Assembly (NCBI RefSeq): GCF_004342175.1
Contig: NZ_SMAO01000008.1
Span: forward strand, 159,066 to 223,065
DNA from: Thiobaca trueperi
GTDB lineage: Bacteria; Pseudomonadota; Gammaproteobacteria; Chromatiales; Chromatiaceae
Direction: 5' to 3'
Length of the DNA: 64,000 nt
Part shown: positions 55,545-64,000 of the stretch, one piece after another
Numbering within the stretch: the first letter of the stretch is position 1
Layout: the number at the start of each line of letters is the position of its first letter
The notes under the pieces: generated by a model
The model's input: only the letters and a program-made list of their open reading frames with translations
What the model was told of the DNA's origin: nothing
The model's database searches: none
Position numbers and translations under genes: made by a program

Positions 55545-56522
55545 TCAGGCCGCCTGCTTCTCCCGTCGTTTCAGCCAGACCTCCAGCCCCTGGGCGTTGA
55601 GGTCGGTATCCACCGCCAGCAGTTCCAGCATGTGCGCGTCTTCATGGTTGACGCCGTGGGTGCGGGCGCTGCCGAGCAGATGTTCGGTGACAGCGTTCTT
55701 CAGGCGGGTTGACCGCTCGCTGTCCGCGCGTCCTTCCTCCGCCAGCGCCAGTCGGGCCAGATCGCGGATGCTCTGGCGCAGACCGTCCACCAGCGTCTCG
55801 GGGCGATCGACCCGGCCATAGTGGGTCAGATACATGGCCTGAGGCGTGAAGGCCATGAGCTTGTCCAGCGTGGTCAGCCAGGCGTCGGGATCGAAGGCGA
55901 CCGGCGTGGTCGGCGCAAAGAGCCAGGGACCATCCGGGGTGTCGAATTCGCGGTAGGCGATGCCGAAGGTGTCGCCGGTGAAAAAGCCCTGGCTTTCCGC
56001 GTCGAGGATGCAGCCGTGATGGTTGGCATGACCCGGCGTGTCGATGAAGGTCAGGGTGCGGCCATTGAGGTCGAAGGTCTGGCCGTCCTCCGCCAGGATG
56101 GCGCGTTCAGCCGGAATCGGCGTCAGCTTGCCGAAATCTCTGGCAAAAGCCGTCTCACCATAAACCTGCGTCGCGCTGGCGATGAGCCGGCCCGGATCGA
56201 TCAGATGGGTCGCGCCCTTGGGATGGATGACGAGACGCGCATGCGGACAGGCCGCCATGAGTCCGCCAGCACCGCCTGCATGATCCAGATGGACATGGGT
56301 CGGGATCACATAATCCACCTGCTCAGGCGTCAGGCCAAGTGCGGCGATGACGCCGAGCAGACCGGGCACGCTGTTGGCAGTGCCGGTATCGACGAAGGCC
56401 AGGCGATCACCGGCGCGCACCAGATAACAGGCGGCGAGACCGTGACGGTAGAGACCGGTTTCGATGCAATAGATGCCGTCGGCAACTTCATCGAAGTGCG
56501 ACGTGAAAGAGGGATGGGACAT
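55545..56522 (-). CDS. MBL-fold metallo-hydrolase
   Basis: 325 residues. The metal motif THVHLDHAGG is near residue 76, with further ligands in DTPGHANHHG and TGDTFGIAYREF. The C-terminal helical region and TPQAMYLTHYGRVDRPET resemble glyoxalase II-like or related hydrolases. The substrate is unknown; a thioester or persulfide is possible. It is read away from the DUF2189 gene. GGAG lies before ATG 56522. Confidence 0.9.
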   Translation of the reverse strand: MSHPSFTSHFDEVADGIYCIETGLYRHGLAACYLVRAGDRLAFVDTGTANSVPGLLGVIAALGLTPEQVDYVIPTHVHLDHAGGAGGLMAACPHARLVIHPKGATHLIDPGRLIASATQVYGETAFARDFGKLTPIPAERAILAEDGQTFDLNGRTLTFIDTPGHANHHGCILDAESQGFFTGDTFGIAYREFDTPDGPWLFAPTTPVAFDPDAWLTTLDKLMAFTPQAMYLTHYGRVDRPETLVDGLRQSIRDLARLALAEEGRADSERSTRLKNAVTEHLLGSARTHGVNHEDAHMLELLAVDTDLNAQGLEVWLKRREKQAA

Positions 56523-56657
56523 GATGATGGCTCCGCTGTTGGTTCGGACGATGAGTTGAGTGAAAAAGTCGGAATAAGCGACTGGATGCGTCTAATATCC
56601 TTGCAGGCGCTCGGGCCGCGCCGTAAGAACCATAACCCTATCGGGAGGAATCGAAGC

Positions 56658-57446
56658 ATGCAAAATATTGCTCTGACCAATCCGGCGGCAGAACGGGAAG
56701 CGCTGCGGGTCAACCAGATCGATTTCACACATCCCTGGCAGTGGCTCATCAAGGGCCGGGCCGACATCAAGGCCGCGCCGGGCTACAGTCTGACCTATGG
56801 CGCCGGGATCGTCCTCATCGGTGCGGTCATGACCCTGCTGATGGCGCTCGGACACCTGACTTTTCTGGTGCCCTTTCTGATGGCGGGCTTCTTTCTGCTG
56901 GCGCCACTGCTTGCCATTGGACTCTATCAGATGAGCGACAACCTGGAACGGGGTGAGTCGCTCAAGACCTGTCAGGCGCTGGAGGCCTTCAAGCGCAATC
57001 AAAGCCAGCTCGGCATCACCACCGGCGTTCTGATCATGCTTATGCAGGCCTGGATCCTGGCGAGCGTCTTTCTGTTCATCATGCTGTTCACCGATCCCTT
57101 TCCGAGCCTGGATAATTTTGTCCAGGTCGTGTTCTTGTCGGGACAGTACAACCTCATCCTGCTTGCGTTCATTGTTGTTGGCGCTGGCTTTGCCGTCTGC
57201 GCCTTCTGTATCAGCGCCATCACCGTGCCGATGCTGATTGACCGTCCGGTCGATGCCTTCACCGCCATGCGCACCAGCGTGCGGGCCGTCACCGTCAACT
57301 GGGGACCGATGCTGTTGTGGGCCGCGCTCATCGTCTGCATCGTCGGCGTTGGCCTGCTGACCTTCTACATCGGTCTCTTCATCGCCGTCCCGCTCGTCGG
57401 CCATGCGACCTGGCATGCCTATCGGGATCTGGTGCCGGGGGATTGA
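56658..57446 (+). CDS. DUF2189 family membrane protein
   Basis: 262 residues with six membrane helices. The N-terminus is soluble and the segment WLIKGRADIKAAPGYSLTYG precedes the first helix, a DUF2189 hallmark, as is LYQMSDNLERGESL. The second half has ITVPMLIDRPVDAFTAMRTS. Function unknown. The start ATG 56658 follows a GGGAGGA site; a long in-frame stretch upstream to 55821 is antisense to the MBL gene and was rejected. Confidence 0.88.
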   Translation: MQNIALTNPAAEREALRVNQIDFTHPWQWLIKGRADIKAAPGYSLTYGAGIVLIGAVMTLLMALGHLTFLVPFLMAGFFLLAPLLAIGLYQMSDNLERGESLKTCQALEAFKRNQSQLGITTGVLIMLMQAWILASVFLFIMLFTDPFPSLDNFVQVVFLSGQYNLILLAFIVVGAGFAVCAFCISAITVPMLIDRPVDAFTAMRTSVRAVTVNWGPMLLWAALIVCIVGVGLLTFYIGLFIAVPLVGHATWHAYRDLVPGD

Positions 57447-57467
57447 AGGCAGTTGGCCGACTGACGA

Positions 57468-58130
57468 CTATTCCGGATCGAACTGATAACCCAGCATCTC
57501 GATGTCACGCGCAAAATGCCGGGCGATCAGCCCGGCGGTTTCGTCGTTGTAATAACCGCGATAATCCCGTTTGCGATCCTTGGCCGCACGGGCGTGAGGG
57601 AGGGCGGGCGGCGCGATGCCGATGCGGTCGCAGGCGGTCGCGAAATCCTCATGCAGACGCTCGTAACGCCCGATGAAATCCACCAGAACCCGACCATGCA
57701 GATCGATCAGATAGTCGCTCTGTAAGGTGATGGAGGTATCGAGGTGGTACTGATAGGGCCGTTCCGGATCCAGCTTCCAGCGCAGAAAGGCATCGAAGGT
57801 CTCATGACCGCCCAGATAATGTGGTCGCTCGCGGCGGATATGGTGAAAGGAACTCACCTGGAGATCCCAGGGGTTGCGCACAAAGGCGAACTTGAACAGC
57901 GAGTCGAAATAGTCCTTGGGCAGCAGCTCCTGAGCGGCGATGACCTTGGCGTGACGCGGCAGTTTGGTCGCGATCCGGTGCCCGCTCAGATGACTGAGGC
58001 GGCTGCACAGAAACATCGGGTAATACCAGGGATCGCGCCAGCGCAGACGCTCCAGCGCGGCACGCACGCTGGTGCCCCCGGTCTTGGCGATGTGGACGAA
58101 GAGAAAGCGGTATTTGGGGGAGAGCAGCAT
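57468..58130 (-). CDS. Sulfotransferase family 2 protein
   Basis: 220 residues. It has the PAPS 5'-phosphosulfate loop FVHIAKTGGTSVRAAL near residues 10-25 and the 3'-phosphate motif FAFVRNPWDLQVSSF near residue 82, typical of carbohydrate-type sulfotransferases that act on polysaccharides or lipids. The acceptor is unknown. It converges with the DUF2189 gene and diverges from pmbA. Confidence 0.87.
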   Translation of the reverse strand: MLLSPKYRFLFVHIAKTGGTSVRAALERLRWRDPWYYPMFLCSRLSHLSGHRIATKLPRHAKVIAAQELLPKDYFDSLFKFAFVRNPWDLQVSSFHHIRRERPHYLGGHETFDAFLRWKLDPERPYQYHLDTSITLQSDYLIDLHGRVLVDFIGRYERLHEDFATACDRIGIAPPALPHARAAKDRKRDYRGYYNDETAGLIARHFARDIEMLGYQFDPE

Positions 58131-58295
58131 GGGCTAATCCAGGGTGAGTTGTGGCTATTGTATGGGTCGTCAGGATGACCGGATCAGCCGTGTCAGGTCG
58201 GGCGGGAAAACAATGTGCAAAGGAGAGTAGAATAGTCACTCACGCGCCATTTCGCCGCCCTTCATCCCTCATCATTTAGATATTTGACATCGACC

Positions 58296-59645
58296 ATGCC
58301 CATCCTGACCACCGAAGACACCGCCGAGCGCATGGCCCGGTTGCAACAGATCATCGAAGACCTGCTGAAAGAAGCCAAGCACCAGGGGGCGAGCGCCGCC
58401 GAGGCATCGGTCGGCAGCAGCTCTGGACTGGATGTGGCGGTGCGACTCGGCGAGGTCGAGACCGTGGAACACACCCGCGATAACGGACTGGGCATCACCG
58501 TTTATTTCGGCCATCGCAAGGGCTCTGCCAGTACCTCCGATCTCAGTACGGACGCCGTGCGCGATACCGTGCGGGCGGCCTGCGCCATTGCCGAACAGAC
58601 TCAGGAAGACCGCTGTGCGCATCTCGCTGCGGCGGAGTTGATGGCGACCGAGATCCCGGACCTGGATCTCTATCACCCCTGGCTGCTCAGCGTCGAGGAG
58701 GCCATCAATCTGGCGACGGCCTGCGAGGATGCCGCACGCGGCCACGACCCGCGCATCATCAATTCAGAGGGCGCGAGTCTCTCGACCCATTTTGGCATCC
58801 ATGTCTCCGGCAACAGTCACGGCTTCATCGGCGGTTATCCGACGACCCGTCACAGTCTCAACTGTGCCGTGATTGCTCAAGAAGACGACATGATGCAGCG
58901 TGATTACTGGTGGACGTCCGCCCGCTCCGCGCTGGATCTGGAGCCAGCGCACAGCGTCGGCGAGCGCGCCGCCGCGCGCACCGTCGCGCGGCTCGGGGCG
59001 CGTCGTCTGCCGACCCAGGAGGCGCCGGTGCTCTTTCGCGCCGAGGTCGCAACGGGATTGCTGCGCAGTCTGGTCGGGGCCATCAATGGCAACAGTCTCT
59101 ACCGTCGCTCCAGTTTTCTGCTCGATCATCTCGGTAAACGTATCTTTCCCGAGTTTGTCCGTATCCACGAGGAGCCGCACCTGCCGCGCGGTCTGTCCAG
59201 CGCGCCCTTCGATGGGGACGGTGTAGCCACCCGCGCCAAGGATCTGATCAGTGGCGGCGTGTTGCAAACCTATGTGCTGGACACTTATTCAGGCTGCCGG
59301 CTCGGCCTGCCGACCACCGGCAATGCCGGCGGGGTACGCAATCTGCGCATCGAGATGGGAGACAGGGACCGTGCGGCCATGCTGCGCGAATTGGGAACCG
59401 GGCTCATGGTCACTGAACTCATGGGCCACGGGGTCAATGCCGTCACGGGCGATTACTCGCGCGGTGCGTCCGGCTTCTGGGTCGAGAACGGCGAGATCCA
59501 GTATCCGGTGGAAGAGATCACCATTGCCGGCAACCTCAAAACCATGTTCGCCGGCCTGGTCGCGGTTGGCAACGACTGTGACTTTCCAGGCGGCACCCGC
59601 ACCGGTTCCTGGCTCATCGACCGCATGACGATCGCGGGAGAATAG
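58296..59645 (+). CDS. pmbA: Metalloprotease PmbA (TldE)
   Basis: 449 residues. It has VAVRLGEVETVEHTRDNGLG, the mid-region GNSLYRRSSFLLDHLGKRIF and the C-terminal GNDCDFPGGTRTGSWLIDRM. This is the TldE subunit that works with TldD in maturing microcins and degrading CcdA-like proteins; PmbA itself lacks the HExxxH site. tldD is not in the window. The start is ATG 58296; TTG 58284 is an in-frame alternative and no clear ribosome site decides. Confidence 0.94.
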   Translation: MPILTTEDTAERMARLQQIIEDLLKEAKHQGASAAEASVGSSSGLDVAVRLGEVETVEHTRDNGLGITVYFGHRKGSASTSDLSTDAVRDTVRAACAIAEQTQEDRCAHLAAAELMATEIPDLDLYHPWLLSVEEAINLATACEDAARGHDPRIINSEGASLSTHFGIHVSGNSHGFIGGYPTTRHSLNCAVIAQEDDMMQRDYWWTSARSALDLEPAHSVGERAAARTVARLGARRLPTQEAPVLFRAEVATGLLRSLVGAINGNSLYRRSSFLLDHLGKRIFPEFVRIHEEPHLPRGLSSAPFDGDGVATRAKDLISGGVLQTYVLDTYSGCRLGLPTTGNAGGVRNLRIEMGDRDRAAMLRELGTGLMVTELMGHGVNAVTGDYSRGASGFWVENGEIQYPVEEITIAGNLKTMFAGLVAVGNDCDFPGGTRTGSWLIDRMTIAGE

Positions 59646-59743
59646 TGGGCGCAAATCCCGCGCCGCGCCTCCCCCAGCGTGACGATGCAGGTCTTTACCA
59701 GGTGGGTGCAAGACGATCAATCGATCCTTGAAAATAGAGCACA

Positions 59744-60217
59744 ATGAGCATCAAAACCATTGAAGGCGCGCTCCGCGCCACTGAAAACGCCCGTTTCTGT
59801 CTGGTGGTCTCCCGCTGGAACAGTTTCGTGGTGGAGAGCCTGGAAAAAGGCGCAATCGATGCCCTGCTGCGTCACGGCGCGAATGAGGCCGATCTGACCA
59901 TCGTGCGCGTTCCCGGCGCCTTCGAGATGCCGGTCGCCATTGAGCGTCTGGCGGCCCAGGGCGGTTATGACGCCATCATCGCCCTCGGCGCGGTGATTCG
60001 TGGCGGCACGCCGCATTTCGACTATGTCGCTGGCGAATGCGTCAAGGGCATGGCGCAGGTCAGCCTCAAATATGGCCTGCCCGTTGCCTTCGGCGTGCTG
60101 ACAGTGGACAGCATCGAACAGGCCATCGAGCGCGCCGGCACCAAGGCTGGCAACAAGGGCGCCGAGGCGGCGATGTCCGCCCTGGAAATGGTCGATCTGC
60201 TGAGGCAACTGACTTGA
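59744..60217 (+). CDS. ribH: 6,7-dimethyl-8-ribityllumazine synthase
   Basis: 157 residues, the usual length. It has [36 protein letters not shown] with the catalytic His, and [20 protein letters not shown]. It condenses ribityl-aminouracil with butanone phosphate in riboflavin synthesis. It is the first gene of ribH-nusB-thiL-pgpA. No FMN riboswitch is visible upstream. Confidence 0.97.
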   Translation: MSIKTIEGALRATENARFCLVVSRWNSFVVESLEKGAIDALLRHGANEADLTIVRVPGAFEMPVAIERLAAQGGYDAIIALGAVIRGGTPHFDYVAGECVKGMAQVSLKYGLPVAFGVLTVDSIEQAIERAGTKAGNKGAEAAMSALEMVDLLRQLT

Positions 60218-60726
60218 CCGAGAACACAGCCGACAAGGTCAGCCCGCGCAGCCAGTCGCGCCGCTATGCCGCGCTGGCACTCTATCAATGGCGTCTGACC
60301 GGCGAGGATCCGATGGCGATCAAGCGTCATCTGCTCGACGATCCCGAGTGGCTGGATGCCGTCGCCATGTCCCTGAGCGGCGCGCACGAGGACGATCCGC
60401 CGGATCCCAAACAGCGGTTCAAGTTCAATCTGGAACTCCTGGATCAACTGCTGACCGGCGTCCCGGCGCGGATCAAGGAGATCGACGCCCAGCTCGATCT
60501 CTTCCTGGATCGACCCATCACCCAGGTGGACCCGGTCGAACTGGCGATCCTGCGTCTCGGCGCCTTCGAGATCCTCTTCTCGGACAGTATTCCGGATCGG
60601 GTCGCCATCAATGAAGCGGTTGAGCTGACCAAGCTGCTCGGCGCGCATGAAGGGCACAAGTATGTCAACGGCGTGCTGGACAAGATCGCCCGCCGTCATG
60701 CCGGGACGCCGGAACGCAAGCCGTGA
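60214..60726 (+). CDS. nusB: Transcription antitermination factor NusB
   Basis: 170 residues. It has [19 protein letters not shown] at the N-terminus and [36 protein letters not shown] and [13 protein letters not shown]. It binds NusE and boxA RNA in ribosomal antitermination. The start is TTG 60214, overlapping the ribH TGA in TTGA; the frame upstream to 60037 is inside ribH. This gives the standard NusB N-terminus. Confidence 0.95.
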   Translation: MTENTADKVSPRSQSRRYAALALYQWRLTGEDPMAIKRHLLDDPEWLDAVAMSLSGAHEDDPPDPKQRFKFNLELLDQLLTGVPARIKEIDAQLDLFLDRPITQVDPVELAILRLGAFEILFSDSIPDRVAINEAVELTKLLGAHEGHKYVNGVLDKIARRHAGTPERKP

Positions 60727-60736
60727 GCGTTCCCGG

Positions 60737-61696
60737 ATGTCTGAGTTCGAACTGATCCGCGATTTTTTTGCCGACATCGGGCCGGTTCGCGCCGATGTCG
60801 CGCTGGGTGTCGGCGACGACTGCGCCCTGCTGACGGTTCCGCCCGCTCATGAACTGGCCGTGAGCCTGGACGCGCTGGTTGCTGGCATCCACTTTTTTCC
60901 CGACTGCGATCCGGCTGCCATCGGCCATAAATCGCTGGCCGTCGGACTCAGCGATCTGGCGGCGATGGGGGCCGAACCGGCCTGGAGCACCCTGGCCCTG
61001 ACGCTGCCAGCAGCAGATCGGGACTGGATCGGGTCATTCAGTGCCGGATTCGCCGCGTTGTCGGCCCGCTATGGTATCCGGCTGATCGGCGGCGATACCA
61101 CGCGCGGCCCATTGAGCGTGACGGTCCAGGTGCATGGTCTGGTGCCAGTCGGCGCGGCGGTGCGCCGCAATGGCGCGCGTCCGGGCGATCTGATCTGCGT
61201 GAGCGGCACCCTGGGTGATGCGGGGCTGGCGCTGTGCGGGCTGCTTGCTGGTATCGAGGTCGAACCGGCGCTCAGACAGCGTCTGGAGTATCCGACCCCA
61301 AGGGTTGAACTGGGTCTGGCGCTGCGCGGTCTGGCGACGGCCATGATCGATCTTTCGGACGGACTGGCGGGCGATCTCGGACATATTCTAACGGCCTCTG
61401 GCGTTGGCGCAGAACTGGATCTGGCACGCCTGCCGCTCTCGCTGCCGGTGGCTGAGGTCATCGAACAGACTGATGACTGGTCGCTGCCCCTGTCGTCAGG
61501 GGACGATTACGAACTCTGTTTCTGCGTGCCGCCGGGGCGTTTCGATGCGGTGCAGTCGCTGGCTGCCGAACTCTCCTGCCCGGTGCGCGCAGTGGGAAGG
61601 ATCCGCGCCGAACCGGGGCTGATCTGCCGCCTGCCGGATGGCGGTATTCTCACAATCAATGGGGCAGGTTATGACCACTTCGCCGTTCAACCCTGA
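60737..61696 (+). CDS. thiL: Thiamine-monophosphate kinase ThiL
   Basis: 319 residues. It starts MSEFELIRDFF and has GVGDDCALL with the metal-binding Asp residues, GHKSLAVGLSDLAAMGAEPA, GGDTTRGPLSVT and AMIDLSDGLAGDLGHI, all ThiL hallmarks. It phosphorylates thiamine phosphate to the diphosphate. It follows nusB by 10 bp and overlaps pgpA by 26 bp. Confidence 0.97.
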   Translation: MSEFELIRDFFADIGPVRADVALGVGDDCALLTVPPAHELAVSLDALVAGIHFFPDCDPAAIGHKSLAVGLSDLAAMGAEPAWSTLALTLPAADRDWIGSFSAGFAALSARYGIRLIGGDTTRGPLSVTVQVHGLVPVGAAVRRNGARPGDLICVSGTLGDAGLALCGLLAGIEVEPALRQRLEYPTPRVELGLALRGLATAMIDLSDGLAGDLGHILTASGVGAELDLARLPLSLPVAEVIEQTDDWSLPLSSGDDYELCFCVPPGRFDAVQSLAAELSCPVRAVGRIRAEPGLICRLPDGGILTINGAGYDHFAVQP

Positions 61697-62171
61697 CACC
61701 GTCCGCCAGACCGGTTTCGACCGCACCAAGGTCACGCACTGGATCGCCTTTGGTTTCGGCTCCGGGCTTTCGCCCAAGGCGCCTGGTACGGTCGGCACGC
61801 TTGCCACCATCCCGCTTTATCTGCTCATGAGCCCGCTGCACTGGACGCTCTATGCCGGGCTGCTGCTGATCTTCACCCTTTTTGGCATCTGGGTCTGCGG
61901 ACGGGTCGCCGATGATCTGGGGGCCAAGGATCCATCGGCCATCGTCTGGGATGAGTTCGTCGGCTTTCTGCTGACCATGATCGTCGCCCCGCCGGGCTGG
62001 CTCTGGATTGTCGCCGGATTCCTCGCCTTCCGGCTCTTCGACATCTGGAAACCCTGGCCGATCCGAGTGGTGGATCGGCAGGTTGGCGGCGGGCTTGGCA
62101 TCATGCTGGACGACATCATCGCTGGCATCATGGCTGCGCTGGTGCTGCTCGCGCTCAACTGGTTTCTGTAG
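61671..62171 (+). CDS. pgpA: Phosphatidylglycerophosphatase A
   Basis: 166 residues with GFGSGLSPKAPGTVGTLATI near residue 25 and IVWDEFVGFLLTM near residue 90, both PgpA signatures, plus four hydrophobic helices. It makes phosphatidylglycerol by removing phosphate from PGP. ATG 61671 follows GGGGCAGG; an ATG at 61659 is the alternative. Its start lies inside thiL, so translation is coupled. Confidence 0.95.
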   Translation: MTTSPFNPDTVRQTGFDRTKVTHWIAFGFGSGLSPKAPGTVGTLATIPLYLLMSPLHWTLYAGLLLIFTLFGIWVCGRVADDLGAKDPSAIVWDEFVGFLLTMIVAPPGWLWIVAGFLAFRLFDIWKPWPIRVVDRQVGGGLGIMLDDIIAGIMAALVLLALNWFL

Positions 62172-62181
62172 CAAAGAGTAT

Positions 62182-62252
62182 TTGAACCGCAGAGACGCAA
62201 AGCGCGCGAAGGTGTTTCAATTTTCCTGGCCTCCTGCGCGCCTTTGCGGTTT
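62182..62252. repeat. CGCAAAG dispersed repeat, copy P1 (inverted halves)
   Basis: TTGAACCGCAGAGACGCAAA, followed by GCGCGCGAAGG, is mirrored by CTGCGCGCCTTTGCGGTTT, giving a hairpin between pgpA and the convergent reductase gene. Related copies occur at 63051 and 32649. Confidence 0.75.
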
Positions 62253-62270
62253 CAGTCTCCCATTTTCGGG

Positions 62271-63014
62271 TCAGTGGTATTGCTCGGTCGTGTAGTGGCC
62301 GGGCGCATGACGCCGATGACGCACCAGTCCGCGCGCCTCCAGGATGACCTTGGCGTCCTTGATCATGGCTGAGTTGCCGCACAGCATCACATGGCTGGTG
62401 GCCGGGTCGATGGTGGCGTCCGCACGCGATTCGAGCTGGCCGCTGGTCAGCAGATCCGTGATGCGTCCGTGCAGAGTACCGGCGCAGTCCTCGCGGCTCA
62501 CCACCGGGATGAAGGTGAAACGATCCGCGTGACGCCTGCCGATCTCGGCCAGGGTCTCCGCATAGGTGAAATCGGTGGCCACCCGTACCCCATGGATCAG
62601 GACCACGCGCTTGAAAAGGTCCCAGGGCGCATCGGTGCGCAGAATCGAGAGATAGACGCCCAGTCCGGTGCCGGTCGCCAGCAGCCAGAGTGTCTCGGCG
62701 GGCTGGACCGTCTCCAGGGTAAAGATGCCGCCGGCATGCGCGGTGAGCCAGACCTCGTCACCGGGTTTCAGCGCAGAGAGCGGCGGGGTCAGCGGGCCGC
62801 CAGCGATCTCGTTGAAATAGATTTCCAGCGGACGACTCTGCGGGGCGTTCACCAGCGAATAAGGCCGACCGATCCGCTCCCCTTCGATGTCCAGGGCAAC
62901 CTTGATGTACTGCCCGGCCTGATAGTCCGCGATGGGTGCATCGAATTGCAGGCTGTAAAGCCCCGCTGCCCATTGATGCTTGCCGACGACCCTTGCCTTG
63001 ACCCAATCGTTCAT
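62271..63014 (-). CDS. fpr: Ferredoxin-NADP reductase
   Basis: 247 residues: the FAD-binding RPYSLVNAP motif near residue 50, the NADP-binding LATGTGLGVYLSILR, and LCGNSAMIKDAK near the C-terminus. It matches the bacterial Fpr type, which reduces ferredoxin or flavodoxin with NADPH (or the reverse), used in redox repair and iron-sulfur pathways. ATG 63014 is preceded by GGGGACGG; the in-frame ATG at 63026 is less likely. Confidence 0.92.
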   Translation of the reverse strand: MNDWVKARVVGKHQWAAGLYSLQFDAPIADYQAGQYIKVALDIEGERIGRPYSLVNAPQSRPLEIYFNEIAGGPLTPPLSALKPGDEVWLTAHAGGIFTLETVQPAETLWLLATGTGLGVYLSILRTDAPWDLFKRVVLIHGVRVATDFTYAETLAEIGRRHADRFTFIPVVSREDCAGTLHGRITDLLTSGQLESRADATIDPATSHVMLCGNSAMIKDAKVILEARGLVRHRRHAPGHYTTEQYH

Positions 63015-63050
63015 GTCCGTCCCCATTATGGATGATCCGAAAAAAAGCAG

Positions 63051-63090
63051 TTGAACCGCAAAGCGCGCAAAGAACGCAAAGGATTTCAGA
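63051..63090. repeat. CGCAAAG dispersed repeat, copy P2
   Basis: TTGAACCGCAAAGCGCGCAA followed by AGAACGCAAAGG is a single arm of the same family as P1, upstream of the reductase gene on its 5' side. Confidence 0.7.
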
Positions 63091-63214
63091 GCACAGCATG
63101 ATCGGTACGAGCGTGGCGATTGCAAGCCGCCATTGCAATCGCCGCGCGCCCACTCTACCTATCTGAGACCCACATTTGCCCGCCGCCGCTATCAGGATTC
63201 AGGAGTCATCCCTC

Positions 63215-63760
63215 ATGAAAAACACGCTGTTAATGTTGAGTCTGGCGGCCGCCAGCGTTCCCGCCACCGCTGATGACAGGACCTGTTCGCCGCTGCTTGA
63301 TCTCGATGTGCGCCGACTTGCTGGCGAAGAGGTCGTCAATCTCTGCGAAGCCTACCAGGGTAAAGTGATCCTGATCGTCAATACGGCCAGCAAGTGTGGA
63401 TTTACGCCTCAGTATGAGGGGCTGGAGGCGCTCTATCGCCAATACAAGGATCGCGGGCTGGTCGTCCTGGGCTTCCCGTCCAACGATTTTGCTGGTCAGG
63501 AGCCGGGGTCGGAAGAAGAGATCCAAACATTCTGCCGCCTGACCTACTCGGTTGAGTTTCCCATGTTTGAAAAGGTCAGCGTCAAAAAAGGCGGTGCCGC
63601 CCCGCTGTTCGAGCGTCTTGCCGCAGCAGGCGCGCCTTATCCGAAATGGAACTTCTACAAATATCTGATTGATCGCCAGGGCAATCTGGTCGATCACTAC
63701 ATCAGCACCACGTCACCCCAAGGCGGCAAGATCGAGAAGGCGATCAACAAATTGCTTTGA
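63215..63760 (+). CDS. Glutathione peroxidase-family protein, secreted
   Basis: 181 residues with an N-terminal signal peptide (KNTLLMLSLAAASVPATAD). The peroxidatic motif NTASKCGFTPQYEGLE has a Cys (TGT), not selenocysteine; GFPSNDFAGQEPG and KWNFYKYLIDRQG supply the Gln and Trp of the catalytic triad. It should reduce peroxides in the periplasm, probably with thioredoxin-like donors. CAGGAG lies ten bases before ATG 63215. Confidence 0.92.
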   Translation: MKNTLLMLSLAAASVPATADDRTCSPLLDLDVRRLAGEEVVNLCEAYQGKVILIVNTASKCGFTPQYEGLEALYRQYKDRGLVVLGFPSNDFAGQEPGSEEEIQTFCRLTYSVEFPMFEKVSVKKGGAAPLFERLAAAGAPYPKWNFYKYLIDRQGNLVDHYISTTSPQGGKIEKAINKLL

Positions 63761-63895
63761 ACTGGATCTTCGGACAGGTTTGTCGCATCGTCGACCAGGG
63801 CAAGTCGTCCTGCAGGTAGTTGTAGCGACCGACAAAGAGCAAGAGACCTGCAACGATGCTGATACGGGTCGTCCGTTGTTCTGGAAAATTAAGCC

Positions 63896-63923
63896 TTGAC
63901 GGTGCGTCTGTAATTTGTATAAT
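63896..63923 (+). promoter_or_regulatory. Strong sigma70-type promoter, probably of a stable-RNA operon
   Basis: TTGACG (63896-63901) and TATAAT (63918-63923) are 16 bp apart, with an A/T-rich stretch upstream and a GCGCGGC discriminator downstream. GC-rich discriminators are typical of rRNA and tRNA promoters under stringent control. The window ends 77 bp later with no ORF, so the RNA genes, if any, lie beyond it. Positions 63761-63895 hold no other feature I can see. Confidence 0.65.
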
Positions 63924-64000
63924 GCGCGGCTCGCTGTGAGTTGACGACTGAGTGTGAGTGGTCGTTGGGGTTTTAGGGAGGAAGGTGAGTGAGCGAGGAG

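Noticed and set aside
55821..56657. In-frame extension upstream of the DUF2189 start
   Set aside because: It runs antisense through the MBL hydrolase gene; the family N-terminus fits ATG 56658.
63395..63400. Selenocysteine in the glutathione peroxidase
   Set aside because: The active-site codon in NTASKCGF is TGT, not TGA, so it is a Cys enzyme.

Overview
The window is a GC-rich, tightly packed bacterial chromosome segment, most likely from a sulfur-oxidising gammaproteobacterium. A purple sulfur bacterium of the Chromatiaceae is my best guess. The basis is SoxYZ, a sulfide:quinone-type flavoprotein, PilT/PilU, SecDF-YajC, the ribH-nusB-thiL-pgpA block and the protein sequence style. No photosynthesis or dsr gene lies in the window, so the family assignment is an inference.

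Layout. 1-9561: end of an OsmC-family gene, a PrlF/YhaV toxin-antitoxin pair, a GT39 membrane glycosyltransferase, transaldolase, a CHAD protein, an HD hydrolase, a TerC-family protein and mutS. 9750-18306: a four-gene defence-type operon in which an ATPase gene and a DUF4276 (TOPRIM-like) gene sit between a very large type III-like Mod and its Res. 18303-22490: a chemotaxis receptor, an IS630-type deletion derivative with perfect terminal inverted repeats, a frameshifted orphan gene and a tyrosine integrase next to the 5' end of dusA, which is a known island insertion site. 22491-31701: dusA, two transporters, purK-purE, a Uma2 nuclease-like gene, pilT, pilU and a nitroreductase. 31804-45595: soxZ and soxY, an M48 protease, the ybbA/ybbP ABC system divergent from tesA, an SQR-like gene, secF-secD-yajC, a ModE-type regulator and cysM. 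A tRNA-Leu(UAA) follows.

45938-55379 is a minus-strand tellurite/chemical-stress (Ter) operon: terD, an AIM24-like gene, terZ, ATP-grasp, PRTase-TRSP, terD, terA, terB, HAD, a StiP-family PRTase and a CoA-ester-lyase-like aldolase. 55545-63760 holds an MBL hydrolase, a DUF2189 membrane protein, a sulfotransferase, pmbA, ribH-nusB-thiL-pgpA, a ferredoxin-NADP reductase and a glutathione peroxidase. The window ends in a strong sigma70-type promoter with a GC-rich discriminator, probably that of a stable-RNA operon.

Several dispersed repeat families fill the gaps. The most striking is an 86-88 bp element with TTAAACCGCG-type inverted ends. It occurs six times plus one fragment, twice as inverted pairs around an AT-rich spacer, and at four sites it overlaps the stop codon of the neighbouring gene. 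A GATTAACAGG family (four copies, two inside the Ter operon) and a CGCAAAG family are also present. The two main candidates for something undescribed are the Mod-ATPase-DUF4276-Res operon and the paired 86-bp elements.
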